Part shown: positions 18,803 through 27,370 of the stretch, piece after piece
Numbering within the stretch: position 1 is the first letter of the stretch
How the letters are laid out: the number at the start of each line of letters is the position of its first letter
Assembly (NCBI GenBank): GCA_016791265.1
Contig: JAEUMY010000001.1
Span: 1-32,881, forward strand
From: Betaproteobacteria bacterium
GTDB lineage: Bacteria; Pseudomonadota; Gammaproteobacteria; Burkholderiales; Usitatibacteraceae
Direction: 5' to 3'
DNA: 32,881 nt
Notes under the pieces: generated by a model
What the model was told of the DNA's origin: nothing
Database searches by the model: none
Seen by the model: only the letters and a program-made list of their open reading frames with translations
Program-made: the position numbers and the translations under genes

Positions 18803-19584
18803 GCGGCGTCTTTCTTCTTCAGTTCATCGTCGCGTGGCTTCCTCGGCATGCGCGTGAACGCGAGGTCGTAAAGCCAGTTGGGCAGGATGCGCAGCACGCG
18901 CGCCGCCATGCCCATCTTCCAGGGAATGACGGCAAAGCTCGCCTTGCGCTCGATGGCGCGGGCGAATCGTTTCACCGCATCTTCCACGCCGATGATGAAG
19001 GGCATCTTGAAGCGATTAACCGCCGTCATGGGCGTGCGGATGTAGCCGGGGCAGATGGTGACGACCGCAATGCCATCCCGCTTCAATTCCACGCGCAGGC
19101 TTTCGCAATACTTGATCGCCGCCGCCTTGGACGCGGAGTACGCGCCACCGCCCGGAATGCCGCGAAAGCCCGCCACACTGGCAATGCCGACCAGCGTGCC
19201 TTGCTTCGCCTCGCGCATGGGCACGATGAACGGATGAAACGTGTTCACCATGCCGATCACGTTGATGTCGAAAATCTGCTGGAAGACATCAATGTCCTCC
19301 GCATGTTCGGTGAGCGTGCCTTTGGACACGCCGGCGTTGGCGATGACGATGTCGGGCACGCCGAAGCGCTGGATGAAATCCGCCGCCGCCGTGTTCATGC
19401 CGGCGCGGTCGCGCACGTCGACGCTGTAGATCGCGGGCCGGGGTGAGAGGGTGGCGGCGAGCGCTTCCAGCTTGTCGCCACTGCGGGCCACGAGGCCTAG
19501 CTGCACGCCTTCGCGGGCATAGTGGCGCGCGAAGGCTTCACCGATGCCGGTCGAGGCGCCCGTCAGGAAAACCTTGAGCGCCAC
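18799..19584 (-). CDS. Short-chain dehydrogenase/reductase
   Basis: Classical SDR, 261 residues, using NAD(P)H to interconvert an alcohol and a ketone. TGASTGIG (8-15) binds the cofactor, NAG is at 83-85, and the catalytic residues S136 (IASVAG), Y149 and K153 (AYSASK) are all present. ICPGYIRTPM follows, with a basic C-terminal tail (MPRKPRDDELKKKDAA). R34 in VARSGDK suggests NADP. The start is a GTG at 19584, 12 bases after the dsbA stop; no ATG lies nearby. It overlaps the downstream methyltransferase by four bases. The substrate cannot be told from sequence. Confidence 0.92.
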   Translation of the reverse strand: MALKVFLTGASTGIGEAFARHYAREGVQLGLVARSGDKLEALAATLSPRPAIYSVDVRDRAGMNTAAADFIQRFGVPDIVIANAGVSKGTLTEHAEDIDVFQQIFDINVIGMVNTFHPFIVPMREAKQGTLVGIASVAGFRGIPGGGAYSASKAAAIKYCESLRVELKRDGIAVVTICPGYIRTPMTAVNRFKMPFIIGVEDAVKRFARAIERKASFAVIPWKMGMAARVLRILPNWLYDLAFTRMPRKPRDDELKKKDAA

Positions 19585-19596
19585 GAAAGGCCGGGT

Positions 19597-20355
19597 TTAC
19601 TTGGGCGCGGGCGCGCTGGTCTTGCTGGGTGCCGGCGCGGGTTTGGCGGCTGGTGCGGCCGTGGCCGGCGTTGCCTTCACGGCAGCGGCTGGGGTGGCAG
19701 GTGCGGCGGCTTCGACCGTCTTGGCCGATGCGCGCTCGGTGGCGATCAGCGATTCAACGATGCGAAACGTGGTGTCCATGTCGCGCTGGTTGGGTACGCT
19801 GTACTTGCCGTTGACCACCAGCGTGGGCGTGCTTTCGATGCGGTACTTCTGCGAATATTCGCGGGCCGCGCGGATCTTGTTTTGCACCGAGAAGGACTGT
19901 TCAACTTCCTGGTACTTTTTCGGGTCGACGGCGTTCTTCGCCAGCCACTGGTCGCGCACGGAAGGGTTGCCCAGGATGACGTTTTCATTGTGCATGGCTT
20001 CGAAAATCTTGTAGTGCAGCTTGTCCAGCATCCCCATCGCTTCCAGTGTGTAGTACATCGGCACGCTGTCCAGACCCCTGATGGCGACCGGTGAGGGCAC
20101 GCGGGTCAGCTTGGTGTCCTTGGGCAGCGTGGTCTTCCACTTTTCCAGTCGCGGTTCGAGGTGAAAGCAGTGAATGCAGCCGTAGGCGAAGAACTCCAGC
20201 ACTTCGATGGGCGTGTCGGTGATTTTCGGTTGCGGCGGATTGAGCGGCGCGTAGTCACGGCCGGGCACGGCTGCGAACTGGGCGGATGCGGAACCGGCGG
20301 CGAAGAGCGCGACGGTACCAGCGGCGAGGGCGAGGCGGAGAAGAGGCTTGAACAT
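19597..20355 (-). CDS. dsbA: Periplasmic thiol:disulphide interchange protein DsbA
   Basis: Introduces disulphide bonds into exported proteins. The start is ATG 20355, preceded by GGAG; an in-frame upstream codon at 20388 gives an unlikely extension. Residues 1-25 are a signal peptide ending ASA. The active-site pair is C60-I-H-C63 (FAYGCIHCFHLEP), and T176-P177 (ESTPTLVVNGKY) is the cis-proline loop. The 252-residue protein is longer than usual because of a low-complexity Ala/Pro/Lys tail from about residue 205. The gene sits after a SPOR-domain gene, an order common in betaproteobacteria. One palindrome copy codes REYS (RAAREYSQKY) in the helix before the cis-Pro strand. Confidence 0.93.
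   Translation of the reverse strand: MFKPLLRLALAAGTVALFAAGSASAQFAAVPGRDYAPLNPPQPKITDTPIEVLEFFAYGCIHCFHLEPRLEKWKTTLPKDTKLTRVPSPVAIRGLDSVPMYYTLEAMGMLDKLHYKIFEAMHNENVILGNPSVRDQWLAKNAVDPKKYQEVEQSFSVQNKIRAAREYSQKYRIESTPTLVVNGKYSVPNQRDMDTTFRIVESLIATERASAKTVEAAAPATPAAAVKATPATAAPAAKPAPAPSKTSAPAPK
19851..19862. repeat. Iterated palindrome GCGAATATTCGC in dsbA
   Basis: Perfect 12-mer, flanks T/G, coding R-EYS in RAAREYSQKYRIESTP, shortly upstream of the conserved cis-Pro segment. Confidence 0.95.
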
Positions 20356-20388
20356 GTACAGCTCCGTTTTAGTCGTTGTCTGGGTCAA

Positions 20389-21108
20389 TCAGTTAAGGAC
20401 ATCCGTGGTCTTGACCACGGTTGCAGGGATGCCAGCGTCGGACAGCGCCGTCTTGATCCGGTTCACCGGCTCCAGGCTCTGATACGGGCCCAGTCGCACG
20501 CGGTGCAAGACACCCTTGTCGGGGATGTTGGCGGCCGTCACGCTGGCAGACAAACCGATCAACGCAATGCGCGCCTTCAGGTTGTCCGCGTCGGCGAGAT
20601 TCTGGAAGGCGCCGGCTTGCAGGTAGTAGATTTCGCGCGGATTCTGGGCAGGCTGCGCGAGCTTGTCTACGGGTTTGACCGCTTTCTCCGTCGGCTTCTC
20701 CGCCGCTTTGTCAGCCGGCTTCTCGATCAGCCTTTCGGCGGGTTTGGCCGACTTGGCGTCGGGTTTCGCGACCGCCTTGCCATCCTTCTCGCCGTCCTTG
20801 CCGGGCAGGATTTGATAAAACTCGAAGCGGGGCTTCCCGCCATCCTTGTCGGTGGTGTCCTTGCCAGCCTCGGCCTTGGCAACGTCCGGTTTGGACGGTG
20901 GCGTCTTGGCTTCCAGTTTGGGCGCCATTTCGCTGGGTTTGGATTCCTTCGCCTTCTCGAGGCTCGGGAGCGCGCTCCGGTTCAGCCACAGGGCCACACC
21001 CAGCGCGATGGTGATGCCGAGCAGGAGTCCGATGATGATCCCGAGGAACATCGGGTTCATCTTCGACCCCCCGGAGGCGGTCGCACGGGATTTGACGTCT
21101 TGGCTCAT
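20389..21108 (-). CDS. SPOR-domain inner-membrane protein (FtsN-like architecture)
   Basis: A 239-residue bitopic protein: short cytoplasmic N-terminus, one transmembrane helix at about residues 20-41 (MFLGIIIGLLLGITIALGVA), a long Lys/Pro/Ala/Glu-rich periplasmic linker (about 45-165) and a C-terminal SPOR domain (YYLQAGAFQNLADADNLKARI ... VRLGPYQSLEPVNRIKTAL). SPOR domains bind septal peptidoglycan lacking stem peptides, and this layout resembles FtsN, so a division role is likely. The start MSQDVKSRA at 21108 is 10 bases after the argS stop; a longer frame overlapping argS is less likely. dsbA follows after 33 bases. No palindrome copy is present. Confidence 0.88.
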   Translation of the reverse strand: MSQDVKSRATASGGSKMNPMFLGIIIGLLLGITIALGVALWLNRSALPSLEKAKESKPSEMAPKLEAKTPPSKPDVAKAEAGKDTTDKDGGKPRFEFYQILPGKDGEKDGKAVAKPDAKSAKPAERLIEKPADKAAEKPTEKAVKPVDKLAQPAQNPREIYYLQAGAFQNLADADNLKARIALIGLSASVTAANIPDKGVLHRVRLGPYQSLEPVNRIKTALSDAGIPATVVKTTDVLN

Positions 21109-21118
21109 GGGCGGGGCT

Positions 21119-22759
21119 TCACATTTTGTCCGGCGCGGACACGCCGACGATGGCGAGTCCATTCGCGAGTACCTGGCGGGTGGCGAGGATGAGCGCGAGC
21201 CGTGCCCGCTTCAAGGCCTCGTCTTCCACCAGGAAGTGCTCGGCATTGTAGTAGGTGTGCAATCTGGCCGCGAGATCGGAGAGATAGAACGTGATGTGGT
21301 GCGGCGCGAATTCGCGCGCGGCGTTGGCGAGCAGTTCGGGATAGTCGGACAGCGCCCGCAGCAGCGCGGCTTCGTACGGACTCTTCAGCGGCGACAGGTC
21401 GGCGTCCTTCAGGGTTGCCGCGTCGCCCCCCCATTGATTCAGCACGCTGCAAATGCGCGCGTGCGCGTACTGCACATAGTAGACCGGGTTGTCCTCGGTC
21501 TGTTTCTTGGCGAGATCGATATCGAACGTGAGTTGTGAATCCACCTTGCGCATCACGAGGAAGAAGCGCACGGCATCCTTGCCGACCTCGTCGATCAGAT
21601 CGCGCAGCGTCACATAGCTGCCGGCGCGCTTGGAGAGCTTCACCTCCTCGCCGCCCTTCATCACCAGGACCATTTGATGCAGCACGTAGTCGGGGTAGCC
21701 CGCTGGCACGCCCACATTCAGCGCCTGCAAGCCGGCGCGCACGCGCATCACGGTGCTGTGATGATCGGCGCCTTGCACATCCACCGCGTGATGGAACCCG
21801 CGACGGAACTTGTCCAGGTGATACGCCACGTCAGGCAGGAAGTAGGTGTAGCTCCCGTCGGACTTTCGCATCACGCGGTCCTTGTCGTCGCCGTACTGCG
21901 TGGTGGAGAGCCACAGTGCGCCGCCGTCCTCGAACGTCTTGCCGCTGGCCTTCAGCAGGCTCACCGTCTCATCGACCTTGCCGTCGGTGTAAAGCGAGGA
22001 CTCGAGGAAGAAGTTGTCGAAGCGCACGTCGAACGCCTTCAGGTCGGCGTCCTGCTCGGCGCGCAGGTACTTCACCGCGAATATTCGCACCGCCTCGGCA
22101 TCGTCCCCGTTCTTGTCCCGCGGGTTGGCGGCGACATAGTCACGCGCGATGTCGATGATGTATGCGCCGTGATACCCGTCCTCTGGCAGCGCCAGCGGCG
22201 CGCCGCCCAGTTCTCGGATGCGCGCCTGCGTCGACACGGTCAGCGTGTTGATCTGGTTGCCGGCGTCGTTGTAGTAGAACTCGCGGGCGACCTGCCAGCC
22301 TTGCGCTTCCAGCACGCGGCAGATCGAATCGCCCAGTGCCGCCTGGCGACCGTGACCGACGTGCAGCGGGCCGGTGGGATTGGCCGATACGAACTCGACC
22401 AGGATGGACTGACCGTTGCCCGCAGCGCCCCGACCGTAGTCTTTTCCCTCTGCGAATATTCGCTTTATCACTCCCGTCTCGGCGGCGTGGGTCAGGCGCA
22501 GGTTGATGAAGCCGGGGCCGGCGATGTCGTGGGCGGCGATCAAGTCATTGGCGGGCAGCGCGGCGATCAACGCGTCGGCGATGTCGCGCGGCTTTTTCCC
22601 GAGGCGCTTGGCGAGTTGCAACGCGCTGTTGACGGCGAAATGCCCGTGCTCGGGATTCTTGGGGCGCTCGACCTCGAGGGTGAAGTCGGCGAGGTCGGGA
22701 AAGGCCGTGGCGGCGGCGCGCTGGAACAGCTCGGCCAACGCAAGACGGGTTGAACTCAC
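21119..22759 (-). CDS. argS: Arginyl-tRNA synthetase
   Basis: Class I synthetase that charges tRNA-Arg. The 546-residue protein has the N-terminal additional domain ([19 protein letters not shown]), [14 protein letters not shown] carrying the HIGH-type motif (HVGH), KLSKRAG as the KMSKS-type loop, and the anticodon-binding domain from about residue 430 ([22 protein letters not shown]). The start is a GTG at 22759, with no nearby ATG. A consensus -10 box lies 33 bases upstream. Two palindrome copies code RIFA, one before the DYGRG segment and one inside the catalytic domain insertion. Confidence 0.97.
   Translation of the reverse strand: MSSTRLALAELFQRAAATAFPDLADFTLEVERPKNPEHGHFAVNSALQLAKRLGKKPRDIADALIAALPANDLIAAHDIAGPGFINLRLTHAAETGVIKRIFAEGKDYGRGAAGNGQSILVEFVSANPTGPLHVGHGRQAALGDSICRVLEAQGWQVAREFYYNDAGNQINTLTVSTQARIRELGGAPLALPEDGYHGAYIIDIARDYVAANPRDKNGDDAEAVRIFAVKYLRAEQDADLKAFDVRFDNFFLESSLYTDGKVDETVSLLKASGKTFEDGGALWLSTTQYGDDKDRVMRKSDGSYTYFLPDVAYHLDKFRRGFHHAVDVQGADHHSTVMRVRAGLQALNVGVPAGYPDYVLHQMVLVMKGGEEVKLSKRAGSYVTLRDLIDEVGKDAVRFFLVMRKVDSQLTFDIDLAKKQTEDNPVYYVQYAHARICSVLNQWGGDAATLKDADLSPLKSPYEAALLRALSDYPELLANAAREFAPHHITFYLSDLAARLHTYYNAEHFLVEDEALKRARLALILATRQVLANGLAIVGVSAPDKM
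22077..22088. repeat. Iterated palindrome GCGAATATTCGC in argS (1)
   Basis: Perfect 12-mer, flanks C/A, coding RIFA in [16 protein letters not shown]. Confidence 0.95.
22452..22463. repeat. Iterated palindrome GCGAATATTCGC in argS (2)
   Basis: Perfect 12-mer, flanks T/T, coding RIFA in [14 protein letters not shown], 364 bases from the other argS copy and in the same phase. Confidence 0.95.
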
Positions 22760-22791
22760 AATGATCCGAAGAGAGGGAAGTCGAACACGCG

Positions 22792-22797
22792 ATTATA
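22792..22797 (-). promoter_or_regulatory. Candidate -10 box for argS
   Basis: TATAAT on the minus strand, a perfect consensus, lies 33 bases upstream of the argS GTG in the 91-base gap after priA. No good -35 hexamer lies 16-18 bases further upstream, so the promoter is weak or activator-dependent, or the match is chance. Confidence 0.45.
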
Positions 22798-22850
22798 GCC
22801 GCCAGCACGGGGAGGGACGGCGGTGGGTGGCCGGTTTCGCGCCCACCCGG

Positions 22851-25121
22851 TCAGACCTCCATCGGATCCACGTCCAGCGCCCAGCGCACCTGGCGGGGCA
22901 GCTCGGCTGCGAGTACCGCGCGCCATGGCGCGAGCAGACGGTGCAGCGCCGTGCGCGAGGGGCTTTGCACCAGCACCTGGGCGCGCTCCCAGCCGCCTTT
23001 CTTCGCCAATGCAGCAGGCAGGGCGTCATGAATGTGGACCTTGCCCCGAGCCTCGGTGAGCGCGCGGGCCAGCGTCGCCGCAGCCTTGGCCGCCTTCATG
23101 GCTTCGCCGGGTTTGCGGCCCTCCACCCGCAGCAGCGCCAGCGCGGCGTGCGGCGGCAGGCCGGCCAGGCGGCGCTCGTCATCCTGCAACTTCGCGAAGC
23201 CCGGGTAGTCCTGCGCGCACACGGCGGCGTACAGCGGGTGGGTCGGAAACCGGGTCTGGATCAACACTTCACCCGGCAATCCGGCGCGGCCGGCGCGACC
23301 GGCCACCTGCACCAGTTGCGCGAAGAGGCGTTCGGGCGCGCGAAAATCGGCGGAGAACATGGCGTCGTCCGCGTTCAACACGCCCACCAGCGTGAGGTTG
23401 GGAAAGTCGTGGCCCTTGGACAGCATCTGCGTGCCCACGAGGATGTCCACGTCACCGGCGGCGGCCTCCGCGAATATTCGCGTGGCCACTCCCTTGGCGC
23501 GCGCGGCGTCGCGATCCAGGCGCGCGACGCGGGCGGCGGGGAAGAGCCCCGCCAGCGTTTCTTCCACGCGCTGCGTACCGCGGCCCAGGGGCGCCAACTC
23601 CACGCTGCCGCAATCGCCGCAGTGCGTGGGCACCGGGCGCGTTTCACCGCAGTGGTGGCAGTGGAGCCGGCCCGGATGGTCGGGTCGATTTGGCGATTGG
23701 CCGCGATGGAACACCATGCGTGCCGAGCAGTGACCGCACTCGGGCATCCAGGCGCATTGGGCGCACACCAGTGCCGGCGCGAAGCCGCGCCGATTGATGA
23801 ACACCAGCGACTGCTCCCTACGCGCCAGGCGCTGCTTCAGCGCCGCGATGAGCGTGCCGCCAAGCCCTTCGTTCTGCGGCTCGTGCGCGCTGTTGATGAC
23901 GCGGACAGCTGGCAGCTTGGCCCCCGGCACCGCGCGCTCGGGAAGGGTGAGCAGCTCGTAGCGGCCATCGCTTTCGCCGTCTGGCTGGGCGTTGCGCCAG
24001 CTTTCCAGCGACGGCGTGGCGGACCCCAGCACGACCGGGCAGGCCGCGAGCGAGCCGCGATAGACCGCCGCGTCGCGTGCGGAATAGCGCAAGCCCTCTT
24101 GCTGCTTGAACGACGTGTCGTGCTCTTCGTCCACGATGATGAGGCCGAGTTCGGGCATGGGTGTCGTGACCGCGAGCCGGGTGCCGAGGACGATGCGCGC
24201 GTGCCCGGCTTGAGCGGCCAGCCAGTCCTTCAGCCGCTCTCGTGAAGCGGCGTGGCTGTGCAAGACGGCCATGTGTACGCCAGGAAAGCGGATGCGAAAG
24301 CGTGCCGCGAGCTGGGGCGTGAGATGGACTTCGGGTACGAGAATCAGGGCCTGCCTGCCGCGCGCGAGGCAGGCCGCGACCGATTGCAGATACACCTCGC
24401 TCTTGCCGCTGCCGGTGATGCCGAAGAGCAGGAACGTGCGGAAGCGGTCGAGGTTCTCGCGGATGCGATTCACGGCGGTGCTCTGCGCAGGGATGAGCGC
24501 CGGAGAGAGGGTGGACGCGGCATCGAGCGGATCCGGAATTGTCGGCGCCACCACATCCATTTTCACCAGACCTTTCTGGGTCAGCGCCTTCAATGCTTGC
24601 GCCGCACCGGGAATGCTGACGACGAGCGCCGCGCGCGTTTCTGGACGAACTTGCAACGCTTGCAGCACACGACGCTGCGCGATCGCGCGCGTGGGCAACG
24701 ATGCCGCGTCGAAGGCTTCGCCCGCCGGGGACAGCGCGACATGACGCGTGACCAGCGCGGCAACCGCCACCGGCGCCCGCTCATTCCTGAGCGCGGGGGG
24801 CAGACAACTCATCAGCACCTGGCCAAGTGGATGCTGGTAGTAGCCGGCGAGAAAGCGCATCAGCGCCAAGTCGCGCGGAGCGAATGCTGGGACATCCCGC
24901 ATCACGCGGTCGACCGGCTTCAACTGCGCGGGATCCAGCGTGCTGGTGTTGGCGACACCGAGGATGACCCCCGTGGTCTTGCGCTTGCCGAACGGCACGA
25001 CCGCGAGTTGGCCGATATCCTGCGCCGTCGCGCCGGGCGCCAGAAAGTCGAAGCACTGATCCAGCGGCACGTCGAGCGCTATTTGAACCACGGGGCCGAT
25101 GGAAACGCGGGCGGGCGTCAT
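22851..25121 (-). CDS. priA: Primosomal protein N' (replication restart helicase)
   Basis: 3'-to-5' helicase that recognises stalled forks and reloads the replisome. The 756-residue protein carries an N-terminal DNA-binding part (VVQIALDVPLDQCFDFLAP), the Walker A GITGSGKSE near residue 235, DEEHD (Walker B) near 325, GSATPSLES, two zinc-binding Cys clusters (CAQCAWMPECGHC and CHHCGETRPVPTHCGDC) inserted between helicase lobes, and VGTQMLSKGHDFPNLTLVGV plus QVAGRAGRAG in lobe 2. The ATG at 25121 is the family start. One palindrome copy codes RIFA between the conserved DRD segment and DVDILVGTQM. It lies downstream of hemE with a 353-base gap. Confidence 0.97.
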   Translation of the reverse strand: MTPARVSIGPVVQIALDVPLDQCFDFLAPGATAQDIGQLAVVPFGKRKTTGVILGVANTSTLDPAQLKPVDRVMRDVPAFAPRDLALMRFLAGYYQHPLGQVLMSCLPPALRNERAPVAVAALVTRHVALSPAGEAFDAASLPTRAIAQRRVLQALQVRPETRAALVVSIPGAAQALKALTQKGLVKMDVVAPTIPDPLDAASTLSPALIPAQSTAVNRIRENLDRFRTFLLFGITGSGKSEVYLQSVAACLARGRQALILVPEVHLTPQLAARFRIRFPGVHMAVLHSHAASRERLKDWLAAQAGHARIVLGTRLAVTTPMPELGLIIVDEEHDTSFKQQEGLRYSARDAAVYRGSLAACPVVLGSATPSLESWRNAQPDGESDGRYELLTLPERAVPGAKLPAVRVINSAHEPQNEGLGGTLIAALKQRLARREQSLVFINRRGFAPALVCAQCAWMPECGHCSARMVFHRGQSPNRPDHPGRLHCHHCGETRPVPTHCGDCGSVELAPLGRGTQRVEETLAGLFPAARVARLDRDAARAKGVATRIFAEAAAGDVDILVGTQMLSKGHDFPNLTLVGVLNADDAMFSADFRAPERLFAQLVQVAGRAGRAGLPGEVLIQTRFPTHPLYAAVCAQDYPGFAKLQDDERRLAGLPPHAALALLRVEGRKPGEAMKAAKAAATLARALTEARGKVHIHDALPAALAKKGGWERAQVLVQSPSRTALHRLLAPWRAVLAAELPRQVRWALDVDPMEV
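23470..23481. repeat. Iterated palindrome GCGAATATTCGC in priA
   Basis: Perfect 12-mer, 14 bp with C/G flanks, coding RIFA in VATRIFAEAAAGDVDIL, a variable helix of helicase lobe 2. Confidence 0.95.
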
Positions 25122-25219
25122 GCGCAGTGCCTCGCGAGTGAGAGCAAGACCCGATCAGTGCGGCCGCGGGCTGGCAAAAGTCGCATCTTCGCGGCGCAAA
25201 GCCCGGACAAACAACAAGC

Positions 25220-25228
25220 TGTGGATAA
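25220..25228 (-). promoter_or_regulatory. DnaA-box match upstream of priA
   Basis: TGTGGATAA, i.e. TTATCCACA on the minus strand, is a perfect match to the consensus DnaA box, 99 bases upstream of the priA start. A second box with one mismatch lies 175 bases away. A 9-mer can occur by chance, so function is uncertain. Confidence 0.35.
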
Positions 25229-25394
25229 CTTTGTGCATAGAAGGAGGGGCAGGCTGCGCACGTCTTGGTTTCCGCCAGCAACAGTCAGGCAAAGATCGCG
25301 CCGGGCTGATTAAATCAATTAACAATCAATCTGTTACAGCGGGTTGCTGCATGTCTTCATGAATCTGCCGCAGTAACTGGAAAATCACAGTTCC

Positions 25395-25403
25395 TGTGAA
25401 TAA
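25395..25403 (-). promoter_or_regulatory. Near-consensus DnaA box between hemE and priA
   Basis: TGTGAATAA reads TTATTCACA on the minus strand, one mismatch from TTATCCACA and in the same orientation as the box at 25220. Weak evidence on its own. Confidence 0.2.
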
Positions 25404-25474
25404 GCAAGGCGATTTTTTGGCGTTTTTCAAGGGAGAGCCTCTTGACAGCGCGGTTTCGCTTGATCAATCGCCGG

Positions 25475-26536
25475 CTACCGTCTGGTGCTGCGATGCACAA
25501 CATCGACCAGCGCCTGAACGTTGGCCGGATCGGTGAACTGGGAAATGCCGTGGCCCAGGTTGAAAATGTGGCCGTCGCGCTGGCCGTCGTGGGCGAAGCT
25601 CGTGAGGACCTTGCCTGCCTCGGCTTCGACGCGCTCGGGTTTGCCGAACAACACAGAGGGGTCGAGGTTGCCTTGCAAAGCAACGCGATGTCCGACACGG
25701 CGCTTGGCCTCGCCGATGTCGATGGTCCAGTCGGTGCCCAGCGCATCGGCGCCACAGCCGGCCATCCTCTCCAGCCACAGTCCGCCGCCTTTGGTGAAGA
25801 AGATCCGGGGTACGACGCGGCCTTCATTCTCGCGTTTCAAGCCTGCGAATATTCGCGTGACATAGGCCAGCGAAAATTCCTCGTAGGCGGACGCCGACAG
25901 CGAGCCGCCCCAGGTATCGAACACCATCACGGCCTGCGCGCCGGCGTCGATCTGCGCATTGAGATACGCGATGACCGCCTGCGTGTTCTTTTCCAGGATG
26001 TGGTGCAAGAGCGCAGGCTCTCGGTACATCAGCGTCTTCACGCGGCGGAAGTCGTCGCTGCCGCCGCCTTCGATCATGTAGCAGGCCAGCGTGTACGGGC
26101 TGCCGGAAAAGCCGATCAGCGGCACCTTGCCGTTGATGCCCTTGCGCGTGAGCGTGAGGGCATCGAACACGTACTTGAGGTCGTTCATGTCCGCGTCGGG
26201 CAGTGCCTTGATCGCGGCTTCGGTCTGCAATGGACGCTCGAACTTCGGCCCCTCGCCTTCAGCGAAATACAGTCCAAGCCCCATCGCATCGGGCACGGTG
26301 AGAATATCGGAGAAGATGATGGACGCGTCCAGATCGAAACGCTCCAGCGGCTGCAGCGTCACTTCGCACGCGTATTCGGGATTTTTGGCGAGGCCGAGAA
26401 AGCTGCCCGCGCGCTTGCGCGTGGCGTTGTATTCCGGCAGGTAACGGCCCGCCTGGCGCATGATCCAGATGGGTGTGTACTCGGTGGGCTGGCGCAGTGC
26501 GGCGCGGAGGAAGGTGTCGTTCTTGAGGGGAATCAC
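25475..26536 (-). CDS. hemE: Uroporphyrinogen decarboxylase
   Basis: Removes four carboxyl groups from uroporphyrinogen III to give coproporphyrinogen III in haem synthesis. The start is a GTG at 26536, giving [16 protein letters not shown], the normal family N-terminus, and 353 residues against 354 in Escherichia coli; a TTG at 26581 would add 15 unrelated residues. [13 protein letters not shown] (active-site Arg), [15 protein letters not shown] (catalytic Asp) and [16 protein letters not shown] are intact. The GTG overlaps the stop of the upstream hydrolase gene (GTGA), so translation is probably coupled. One palindrome copy codes RIFA in [14 protein letters not shown]. Confidence 0.97.
   Translation of the reverse strand: MIPLKNDTFLRAALRQPTEYTPIWIMRQAGRYLPEYNATRKRAGSFLGLAKNPEYACEVTLQPLERFDLDASIIFSDILTVPDAMGLGLYFAEGEGPKFERPLQTEAAIKALPDADMNDLKYVFDALTLTRKGINGKVPLIGFSGSPYTLACYMIEGGGSDDFRRVKTLMYREPALLHHILEKNTQAVIAYLNAQIDAGAQAVMVFDTWGGSLSASAYEEFSLAYVTRIFAGLKRENEGRVVPRIFFTKGGGLWLERMAGCGADALGTDWTIDIGEAKRRVGHRVALQGNLDPSVLFGKPERVEAEAGKVLTSFAHDGQRDGHIFNLGHGISQFTDPANVQALVDVVHRSTRR
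25845..25856. repeat. Iterated palindrome GCGAATATTCGC in hemE
   Basis: Perfect 12-mer, flanks T/G, coding RIFA in [13 protein letters not shown], replacing a hydrophobic helix turn that reads differently in other HemE proteins without changing length. Confidence 0.95.
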
Positions 26537-27360
26537 GGGGCGGACGGCGGCGACTTCAGGAAAGCGGCAATGGTATCCCAATAGCCGGGGGTGTCCTGAA
26601 TGTCGTTGTGTCCGGCCTGCGAATATTCGCGCCAGGTCTTCGGGCCGGCCCAGGCGTCAAAGAGTGCCCGGGCGTGTCGCGGCGGGATGATGGTGTCGCT
26701 TCCCGCCACCAGATGCAGACTGCGAATATTCGCACTGCGCGCGGCGGCGACAGAGTCGAACTTGTGCCGCAACAGCAGACTCACCGGCACGACCGGGTAA
26801 TGCGCCTGCGCGACGGCAGTGAGGCTGTCGAAGGCAGTCGTGAGCATCACGCCGCGAACCGGCCTCTCGCTGGCGACCGCGACGGCCACGCCGCTGCCGA
26901 GGCTGCGACCGTGAACGTAAATCTCGTCCTTGCGAATATTCGCAAGCAGCCGCGCTTGGTCGAAAATGCGCTTCGCGTCCGCAATGAGTGCGGCCGCGCT
27001 GGGCGCGCCGGGATTGCCGCCATAGCCGCGATAGTTGACCAGCAAGAGTGCGGCGCCGGCGTAGCGATCCGCCAGTTGCGCAAGGTAGCTGATCTCTTCG
27101 GCGTTGCCGCCGTAGTAGATGACCAGCGGCGCTGGGCCGCCGGCTGGGCGGATGAGAGTGCCTTTCAGGGCGAGACCATCGTGCGATTGAAAGGTCACCG
27201 GCTCCGACGTGTAGCCGGGCGGCAGCAGCATCTCGCCGACATGCGCGGGCTGCGTGAAAAAGATGAGCTTGTTCTGCGCGAGATAGAGCAGCAGGCAGAA
27301 GCCGGCGTAGGACGCGACCGTGATGAAGAGGAGGCTCTTCATCATCCGCTTCGCGGTCAC
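26533..27360 (-). CDS. Membrane-anchored alpha/beta hydrolase (BEM46/YfhR-like)
   Basis: A 275-residue serine hydrolase of the alpha/beta fold with an N-terminal transmembrane anchor (about residues 8-28). The nucleophile elbow is GRSLGS with S153, the acid is D222 (AGSDTIIPP) and the base H251 (AGHND); FYGG-type oxyanion residues appear as IYYGGNAEE. The substrate is unknown. The start is set at GTG 27360, 10 bases after the gltD stop, with GGAA just upstream; ATG 27345 is an alternative. Three palindrome copies lie within 325 bases (ANIR at 140-143, ANIR at 210-213, EYS at 245-247), the densest cluster in the window, yet the triad is intact. Confidence 0.9.
   Translation of the reverse strand: MTAKRMMKSLLFITVASYAGFCLLLYLAQNKLIFFTQPAHVGEMLLPPGYTSEPVTFQSHDGLALKGTLIRPAGGPAPLVIYYGGNAEEISYLAQLADRYAGAALLLVNYRGYGGNPGAPSAAALIADAKRIFDQARLLANIRKDEIYVHGRSLGSGVAVAVASERPVRGVMLTTAFDSLTAVAQAHYPVVPVSLLLRHKFDSVAAARSANIRSLHLVAGSDTIIPPRHARALFDAWAGPKTWREYSQAGHNDIQDTPGYWDTIAAFLKSPPSAP
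26619..26630. repeat. Iterated palindrome GCGAATATTCGC in hydrolase gene (1)
   Basis: Perfect 12-mer, flanks T/G, coding R-EYS in [13 protein letters not shown], four residues before the catalytic His. Confidence 0.95.
26722..26733. repeat. Iterated palindrome GCGAATATTCGC in hydrolase gene (2)
   Basis: Perfect 12-mer, 14 bp with T/A flanks, coding ANIR in [17 protein letters not shown]. Confidence 0.95.
26932..26943. repeat. Iterated palindrome GCGAATATTCGC in hydrolase gene (3)
   Basis: Perfect 12-mer extended to an 18-bp perfect dyad at 26929-26946 (CTTGCGAATATTCGCAAG), the same 18-mer as the inner part of the atpA-atpG copy. It codes ANIR in [14 protein letters not shown]. Confidence 0.95.
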
Positions 27361-27370
27361 TGCCGTTCCA

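Larger units (their letters stand above)
25122..25474. other. 353-base intergenic region between hemE and priA
   Basis: No open frame here looks like a gene; the minus-strand frame that enters it is a shadow of hemE. It is richer in A+T than its surroundings, notably 25311-25340 (GATTAAATCAATTAACAATC), which may hold the priA promoter. Two DnaA-box-like 9-mers in the same orientation are noted separately. I see no clear terminator after hemE. Confidence 0.5.

Noticed and set aside
25442..25447. TTGACA on the plus strand as a -35 box
   Set aside because: It has no -10 partner at 16-18 bases and would read into hemE antisense; there is no plus-strand gene to serve.
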